Positions 57,020 through 64,000 of a DNA stretch of 64,000 bases are shown here, one piece after another (position 1 is the first letter of the stretch; the number at the start of each line of letters is the position of its first letter). The stretch lies in NCBI GenBank assembly GCA_020466095.1, contig CM035809.1:18950430-19014429 (forward strand), given 5' to 3'. Both the position numbers and the translations under genes were made by a program. The notes under the pieces were generated by a model. The model worked only from the letters and a program-made list of their open reading frames with translations, was not told the DNA's origin and made no database searches. The stretch comes from Chlorops oryzae (taxonomy: Eukaryota > Arthropoda > Insecta > Diptera > Chloropidae).

Positions 57020-60000
57020 TTACAGCAAATTACAGGCGCTCGAGTGCATGCGATGCGAATGACGGCCATTCGAGTGTCCGAAACCGCTGCAGCATTGATG
57101 CGTTGGACCTGTTGCACGCGAATGGGTGAAACTGTGGCTATTCGGCAATTTCGGTTCATGCGAATGATGGCATTGTGGTGCATGATGCATAACCGAAGGG
57201 CCATGACGATGCCTAAGATGGGAACATACGCCAAAAGTAGTTGGAGTGACACATTGAATAATCAGTTTGGATGCAGAGTGGCATTTTTTTTGGGGGATTT
57301 TTTTTTTTTTTTGCCGTTACTTACCCATGGCTGCAAATGTTGCTATCTGAAATTGAGTTGGCAATTTGTGTGCTCGTCGGTGGCGGTGGTAAGAATAATG
57401 GACAGCCACCACCACCGCCATCGTCAGCACTCCTGCCATCGCTATCGGCAACATCCCCATCAACAACATCGACAACGTCGACAGCATCAACGGAGCGTCC
57501 ATATGTGGAGGCTCTGGCTTGACCTTCGATTTCGTTTGCTTCTTCGATCATTTTATCCAATTTTTTCATTGCCACTGTTTGCCTGGCTGCCAGAAATGCT
57601 TTCCTTGCCGCTTTCGACATCGGCAACGGTGCTGATAGGGCACGTACAGGCGGCGGTGAATGCATTGAAATTGATTCTTTCGTTGATGGTCGACTGTTAT
57701 TAAAATTTATATTTTTTACCGTGCAACTTGTTTGCGCTGAACATGATGCAACAACAACGGTGGGCGAAACTTTTGTTATGGCCATCGTTTTTTGTTCGAT
57801 CTCTTGGACTACGGTTACCCTAGGTGAAAATGTGATTTTTCTAATTAGAGAAATTATATAAGAAAAGGGTGAAAAAAAGGGGAAAAAGAAAAGAAATGGA
57901 AAGAAGTGCAAGTGCAATGGCATAGTTGTATTTGTTGTTGTTATTGTTAGAGAATCAAGAATAAAGGAATGTGAGATTTAATAAAGAAGATTAAATTAAT
58001 AAAATTATGTAATCGATGATCAAAGAATTCATTAATATTTATATCAATTGTTGGTGTTGAATCTTTCATGGTGTCCCATGGCTCAGACTTCGTTGAGTTT
58101 TATAAATTTAAAGCATACTTTGTGGGGCATAAAATTTTCTTACCAACAATTTAAGCGATGTTGGACTTCAAAGCGCTTTTCTAACTTCAAAAAAATTCAC
58201 ATTGAAGTTAAAAATCGATTTAAATCTTAACTTGATATGAGTTGAACAAAATTTTTACTCCATAAAGTATGCTTTAAATTTATAAAAGTCAGCAAAGTTC
58301 GAGTCCTGATGATGTCCTTAAGTGTGTATTTAAATTGCTTTATCCAACGAAAGAGCAACGAAAAATACTGAAATTTTGTCCTACATTCATAGGTTCGACA
58401 CCTAGAGGTATGCAATTAAATATTATAAAACCGATCACAGAAGAACTTCCATAACTCAAACTTCTACATACAACTCTTTATCTTGAAGCCTACAAATGTG
58501 ATCCGAATCTTTGAATAATTATAATTATAATTCTACCTATGGAAGTTGGACTACATAGGTGTATATCGTCATACCGGAGTTGAGAAGTGAGATGACACCA
58601 CTTTCAAGGGTAGAACATTTCACCAAAATTATGTGAACCACCTTTTTTCGTAGATGCTTTTTTTGTTGTACATATTCCTTTCTGAAGCTCTCAATCCATT
58701 TTCGAATAGATATACGAGAAAATAATTCCCGTATGGCGATATAAATTGAGCTTACTTAAGGCTCTCAGAAGGGTAAGAAAATTCCCAAATAACTTGCTTA
58801 AAATGTGTTGAAATAGACAGACAGACACACGTACAAGAATAAATTACTATCGAAAAGCTGTTGATATTTATAAGCATACTTTTGGTTGCTAAATTTTAAT
58901 ATTGTCTGTTGCCCGCAGTGTTGCCAGTTAAGGGAATTTAAGACTCAATTAAGATTTTAATTAATTCAACTAGCAGTGAAAAATATCCTAAATAGCTTTT
59001 TTTTAATTTTCTAGGCTTTGAAATTTTGTGTCAAGTCACCCTGAAACCGTCTCCATTGCCTAAAAGTATGCTTATAAATATTAAGAATATTTCTGGCAGT
59101 GATATATCGTTTTGTTTTTATGGCTTTGTCCGTTTAAGATTGTCATAAGTAAGGTTTTCAGGAGGTATGATCTTGGAGCTTTAATTAAAGCACATAGGAT
59201 CGGACTCTATATTATATAAAGTGGTTTTGAAATACTTAAAAGGATATACCTGAGAATTGAATTTAAATACGTTCTGTTGCCCTAGTAATTTGATGCGAAA
59301 CTTGATGCCCCACGTATAAGAATTTATAAATAATTTTTATGTGAACGAAAAAAAATTCCTCAAAAGTTAGAAACAAAATTCACTGCTAACCCATTAGTGC
59401 CCAACAATTTTTCTTGAATATGCAAAAATTTTAAAAATAACAATCTTTTAGCAATGACATTGAAGTTTAGAAAACGGCAGGCTATTAGGCTATAGCAAAG
59501 GGAACGGTGGACAAAAATGGGTTAACGATGTATTTAGAAAAGTTTTAGAAGAATTTCGTAAGGTTGTTAAATTGTTCAAAAGATAATAATCAGGGGTAGT
59601 CTGATTTTGTTGATTTTTATAAATTTGAAGCATACTTTATGGGGCAAAAATTTTTCTTACCAACATTTTGCGAACAAGTTTGGCGAAGTTGAACTTCAAA
59701 GTTTGTAACTTCAAAAGAATTCATATTGAAGTTAAGACACGATCTTAACTTTATGTGAGTTGAACAGAATTTGTACTCCACAAAGTATGCTTTAAATTTA
59801 TAAAAGTCAATAAAATCCAAGCCCTGATTAAAATGAAAGTAGAAAAAATTCAATTTTGTTAATAGAATTCTTGGTTGCAATACGTTTGAAGACTCCATAA
59901 GATATAAAAAATTCGAAAGGGATCTGTGCATTCAAGAGCTTAGAAGGAGTTTAAAGAGAAAAAGTTTTAAAATTTAAAAATTTTACCCACAACCTTTGAG

Positions 60001-62977
60001 CTTTAATCCTTCAAATATTTTTTCGTATAATCACTAAGGTTTCTCTAAGAAAAAAAAAAAAAATAAATAAAATTTAATTAAATTAAAAAACGAATTTAAT
60101 TTTTTCAAAAATTTTAAACCGAAAAATTATAATCAAAACTTTATTCGGATTTTTTCGGTACGTACGTGGGTCCGTCAGTATTTACCTTGACTTCGTCTTC
60201 TCCAAGGACGTTGTGGAATGAGCAGCCATCATTTTGCATGTTGTCTCTCTGGCCGGTGCTGTGGATGGCGGTGTAACTTGATCCATTGCCGCCAGCTCTT
60301 CGGGAGTAAATGTATCTGGATTATTTGGCCTGGGCTTTGGCGGTGCACTGCCAATGCGAAACGGTGGTATTGGACTGCAAGGACAAACTTTCGCTGTCGG
60401 ATTATTCGATAGGGAATTACGTGAGTATTGCAAATCGTCGAGAAACTCTTCGGTATCCAATATCAATGAACCGAATACATCGCTAGGCGTACGCAAAATA
60501 ACATGACCCGTCGAGTTCGATCGTGACTCCCGTCTGTGCTCCTCGTTACTAAAAATACTACGCACCGGCGAATTGGCAATACTTCGTCGTGCAACATCCT
60601 TGAATGTAACCGGTGAATAAATACGACTTCGATCTTCGTTGGATGCATTTCCTGCTGCTATTGTTGCGGCTATTGCTATTGCTGCTGTTGTCGATGTTGA
60701 TGGTCCAGCTCAAGGGATTTACGGATGTATCCGCAACTGATCCGACGATCACTGAACTAGCACCCATCAAGGATTTTGCTGTCTGTGATATACTTAACCT
60801 CCGATCGGCCAGAGATGTTGCAACAATGCTTGATGTCGATGCGGCAGCAAACGATGAAATCGGATGTAAAATATTCGATGGCAATTGCAGGGGATAACGA
60901 TTTTCACGCTCTTCGAGCCAATAGGTTTTCATTGTACCCTTGCCCTTGACTTCGATTTCACCGCGTTCGGTTAATCGATATTCGGGCCCGAGGAATTCTT
61001 TTGTCGATTCCGAGACATGTACCTTCATAGCGGCGCTGGTTGATTCCATTCTGGATGCCGTATTAACTGAATCGCCGAATAGGCAATAGCGCGGCATCTT
61101 GAGGCCAACGATGCCGGCAACAACGGCACCCGAATGTACACCGACGCGTATACGAAGATGTTGTCCCGTCGATGGATCTTTGAGATCCGTTATGGCATCG
61201 ACCATATCCAATGCCATATCACAGACTTTTTCAGCATGATTGGCATCCTTTTCGGGCGCGCCAGCAACAACCATATAAGCATCACCAATCGTTTCCACCT
61301 TATAGACGGAATTCCTTTCGGTCAATGTATCAAATATTGAATACATCCCATTGAGCATTGAGACAACTTCCATTGGAGTAATACGACTACAGATTTCGGT
61401 GAATGTAACAACGTCCGAGAAGAGTATCGAAACGCTATCGAACATCTGAAAATATTTCGATCGATGGAATGGGATGTGAAAAGAGACTTTTTTTTAGTAA
61501 GATTTAGATATCTTTTTACTTCTATAGAGCATGACTCTTCAGGAGATAGGAATACTTTTTTTATATTTTTGTTTTTGGAAAATTAGATTAGAGAGAAAAA
61601 TTTGGTACCGAGAGTTTGTCATTCCTTGGGGCAGTCGAAAAAACCAGAAAAGTGCGACAAAAATTGTCCGAACTTAAGGTAAAAACCTCTTCTTCCAAAT
61701 CCTATCAACAGGTCTCAAAAGACTCTTCTCTCTATTGAGATGGTAATAGTGTATGAAATTTAGGGATAAGATTGTAGAACTTTCCTTCATTGATTTAATT
61801 TCTTTTGGAAAGGCCCCACAGAGAAGTATTTTGAGCCCGAGGGGAAGTTTTTCTTTCGGAACCCTTTTTGAGCATTACGAAAATAGAAAAAGCACAATGG
61901 AGGAAATGCCACCTCCTCCAACCGGCCTCAATAAAATATCTTCATAAAAATTGAAAAATGAAATTTGGCCCCGAGCGGCTGTCCTTCTTGCCTATTCCTC
62001 TGAAGCCACCGCTACTGAGCCTTATAGGTAATTAATTTGAACTCTTTGAGCATAAATAAAACACCAGGAGAAAGCCCTCCCAGGTAATAAATCCTTCAAA
62101 ATAATTGAAAATGATTTGGACGTCTCGCAATGTCGGTAGTCCTCTTGGCCCCCTCTCACCACCGCTACTGAGTCCTTATAGGTAATTAATAACTCGGGAG
62201 TCCCCGGAGCAGTCCAGGATACCTTGAAGATAACTTGAAGTGAGGAAGGTACGTCTTCGGCAATTGTCGAGAGCACGTTTAAAAGGATTGGAAGAAAATT
62301 CTCAAGTATTATGAGCCCCTTCAGGCTCTCTCGTTTGGAAATATATCCTAATAATTTGTTGTTAAAACCTTTTTACCTCACAAGTATCGATCGGATTTTC
62401 GCCACGTCGCAAACGATCTGCAACTTGTTTCGGTATCATCTGATAGAGTAGCTCATCTCGTACGCTTCATTTCTTCATCCAGTTTGCGCATAGATTCCTC
62501 TAGTTTTTTCGACTTTTGCTGTTCTTGGTCGAGTGCCAATTTCAATTCAACCGACTGCTGTGTTCCAGCCAGCATAAGATCTCTGCAAAAATAAAAAAAA
62601 ATTATTTTTTTAAAGTTATAAAAAATAATTTCTCTTTCAATCTCACATTCGACTTACCTGCTAAAATCATGCATGGACAGATCGTTTATATACAGCCCTG
62701 TTGTAATCAGCGAAGTTAAATCCGGCATAACAGGCGTTCCCAGAAACATAATCATACGCCAATTTTCCATGTAGACCATTTGGCCTGAATAAAAATATAA
62801 ACTTTAAAATGATAATTTTTCCCTATAACTGAATCCTGTACCTTTTAGCCTTAATGACTTTTCCGGTTCACTGCCATCGTCATGTAGTAAGAGCTCATTG
62901 CTTTTCTGGGAATCGACACGTTCGGTTACGGGCTCAACCGTAACCAGCTCGAATATGTTATTTGTTCTATTTAAAAT
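57020..62977 (-). CDS. Gyc88E: Atypical soluble guanylate cyclase (Gyc88E-like), 3' part
   Basis: Atypical soluble cyclases make cGMP and in Drosophila respond to oxygen. Exons in view, minus strand: 62977-62842, 62784-62658, 62582-62377, 61445-60186, 57819-57325 and 57212-57020; the heme-binding H-NOX exons lie past the right edge. Landmarks in order: [40 protein letters not shown], a coiled coil ([20 protein letters not shown]), then the cyclase domain with metal-binding Asp in [12 protein letters not shown] and [12 protein letters not shown], plus [14 protein letters not shown] long low-complexity extension ends in a His/Cys-rich tail ([20 protein letters not shown]...CNLL). Two single-base frame breaks are apparent, near 62459 (extra base before [16 protein letters not shown]) and near 60660-60710 in an AGC/CAA repeat. 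Conserved residues are otherwise intact, so assembly indels are likelier than decay. Confidence 0.88.
58076..58308. mobile_element. hAT-type MITE, family A, copy in Gyc88E intron
   Basis: Starts CCATGGCTCAG (a diverged CAGG...CTCGG end) and ends TTCGAGTCCTG. Flanks ATGGTGTC and ATGATGTC match at 7 of 8. It lies in the 2.4-kb intron 57820-60185. Confidence 0.8.
58375..59284. mobile_element. Two adjacent MITE family B copies
   Basis: One copy spans about 58375-58917 (TTCGACACCTAGAGGTATGC ... AAGCATACTTTTGGTTGC then TCTGTTGCCC). A second spans about 59050-59284 (CCTAAAAGTATGCTTATAAA ... TTCTGTTGCCC). The GGGCAACAGA tip is the outermost sequence I can define. Both lie in the Gyc88E intron. Confidence 0.6.
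59591..59826. mobile_element. hAT-type MITE, family A, second copy in the Gyc88E intron
   Basis: Starts CAGGGGTAGTCTG and ends ATCCAAGCCCTG. Flanks ATAATAAT and ATTAAAAT match at 6 of 8. The interior matches the copy at 1258 in the same order. Confidence 0.78.
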
Positions 62978-63476
62978 CTAATTACAAGAAGAATATCGAT
63001 GAACAAGCATATGCATGTGTTTAATTAGTCACGTTTCTTTCAATTTGAGCACATAGTATTGTTAGCTCAAGTACAGTATTGTTACCCATTTTGCCAAAAG
63101 GGTTCGGAATGGAATCCGATATGTAATTTTGTTGAACATAAAACTTAAGAGCATAGGAAATAATTTATTTCAAATAAATGAATGAAGGTTGCTTAGTAAC
63201 AGACCAATATTGTCGTATAAAATTGAAATGTTGAGAAGGTTCAGCGTGAGGACGGCTGATCTATACCAGACGCGAGCGCAGAGGATTATGTTGGGAGAGG
63301 TTTAAGCAGTAAAATAATTTGTATTGAAACTAATTTCTTGGTTCCTCACTGATTATTCGAAGGCTTAAACCAACGAAAGCCACCCTCTCCGTGAAAATAA
63401 TCAACAAAAATAATCCGGAATAAACTCGAATAAATTTTTGAATTTTTTTCATCCATTTTATTTGATCCATTTTAGT
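62978..63476. other. Gyc88E intron sequence
   Basis: Lies upstream of the first visible Gyc88E exon, after a plausible acceptor. No exon or repeat was recognised before the TTAA element. Confidence 0.4.
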
Positions 63477-64000
63477 TTAAGGGGCTTGTCTCATTGGAGA
63501 GGCTGTTTTGGGACCTTTTTTAAAAAATTTCTGACAGAAAACAAAAAAGGTTTTTTCAATTTAGTTTTTTTATTGTGTTAGGAATGAATAAAAGTTAAGA
63601 AAGAAGCAGGTTCAGAAAGTTCTCGCCCTCAAAGTGGATGCTAAAAAAAAGAGGTCTAGTGCTGGCTGCCACGATTCCAGGATTCCAAGTTGTCCGAAAT
63701 GGAAAAGAAAAACAGGGTTATAATCAGTATGGATGTCATTATAGGCTGAACCTTCAAAATAATTTTGGAATTTTTTTTGACAAAATGGCGGCCATTGAAA
63801 AATTACCCATCTATTTCGAGTATATTTTTTTGTAGTTCAGTGTAAAAAAAAAATAGTAAAAAATTTGTTAAAATTATGATTGAGAGCCACACGAAAATGG
63901 TGACAATTTTGGTCGAATCCACTTTGTTTTATTGAAATCGGTTCAGTTGAACTGGAGAAATCGTGGCAGCCAGTTGAAAAAAAGTGGTTTCGAGATGAAT
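63477..64000. mobile_element. TTAA element (piggyBac-like MITE), copy 2, cut by the window edge
   Basis: Starts TTAAGGGGCTTGTCTCATTG and follows the copy at 33984 block by block (GGCTGCCACGATTCCAGG, CAAAATGGCGGCCAT, GGTTCAGTTGAACTGGAGA). The right end is outside the window. Confidence 0.75.

Noticed and set aside
57014..57703. 229-codon plus-strand ORF overlapping Gyc88E
   Set aside because: It is the antisense shadow of the two last Gyc88E exons, whose minus-strand frame has matching splice phases.

Overview
This window is nuclear DNA from an insect, most likely a brachyceran (higher) fly. It is AT-rich, has intron-split genes with GT-AG junctions, and is packed with short non-autonomous transposons, tRNA-derived SINE-like repeats and microsatellites. 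The closest protein matches I recognise are dipteran; the sorbitol dehydrogenase is almost collinear with Drosophila Sodh. No prokaryotic or organellar gene is visible.

Layout. (1) 1-1,041, + strand: 3' end of a TMEM169-family membrane protein. (2) 6,515-10,539, +: complete six-exon sorbitol dehydrogenase, with about 500 bp of a TTTAA repeat in its last intron. (3) 11,356-12,149, +: unrecognised gene with a frame break. (4) 13,960-17,082, -: five-exon arrestin-domain (ARRDC-like) gene. (5) 17-23 kb: repeat island with a 63-bp palindromic minisatellite, hAT-like MITEs and an RTE-type retrotransposon fragment. (6) 23,957-24,944, -: BTB-domain gene with a frame break. (7) 27,602-33,218, +: complete 15-exon PAXBP1/GCFC gene. 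(8) 34,925-38,573, -: complete nine-exon UFL1 (UFM1 E3 ligase), convergent with PAXBP1. (9) 40,837-48,828, +: RNF123/KPC1 E3 ligase (SPRY to RING), whose frame closes only if a 14-nt microexon is used. (10) 49-57 kb: about 8 kb of transposons, including a hAT-type element built from TATCGATA-like motifs and a 1.7-kb foldback element with arms of about 375 bp, a perfect 8-bp target duplication and an intact 122-codon ORF. (11) 57,020-62,977, -: 3' part of an atypical soluble guanylate cyclase (Gyc88E-like); its heme-binding N-terminus lies beyond the right edge.

The host genes are unrelated housekeeping or signalling genes (ubiquitin/UFM1 ligases, a transcription adaptor, a polyol dehydrogenase, a cGMP cyclase). 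I see no operon-like or pathway cluster. The unusual content is the mobile-element layer: several families can be delimited from the sequence by terminal inverted repeats plus target-site duplications. The best candidates for something undescribed are the cargo-bearing foldback hAT element at 51,826-53,526 and the TATCGATA-rich hAT element at 49,867-50,697. Several ORFs carry single-base frame breaks, so uncorrected assembly indels must be considered before calling pseudogenes. Exon coordinates were derived by hand from splice sites and phase; where a full gene is given, exon lengths sum to an open frame.
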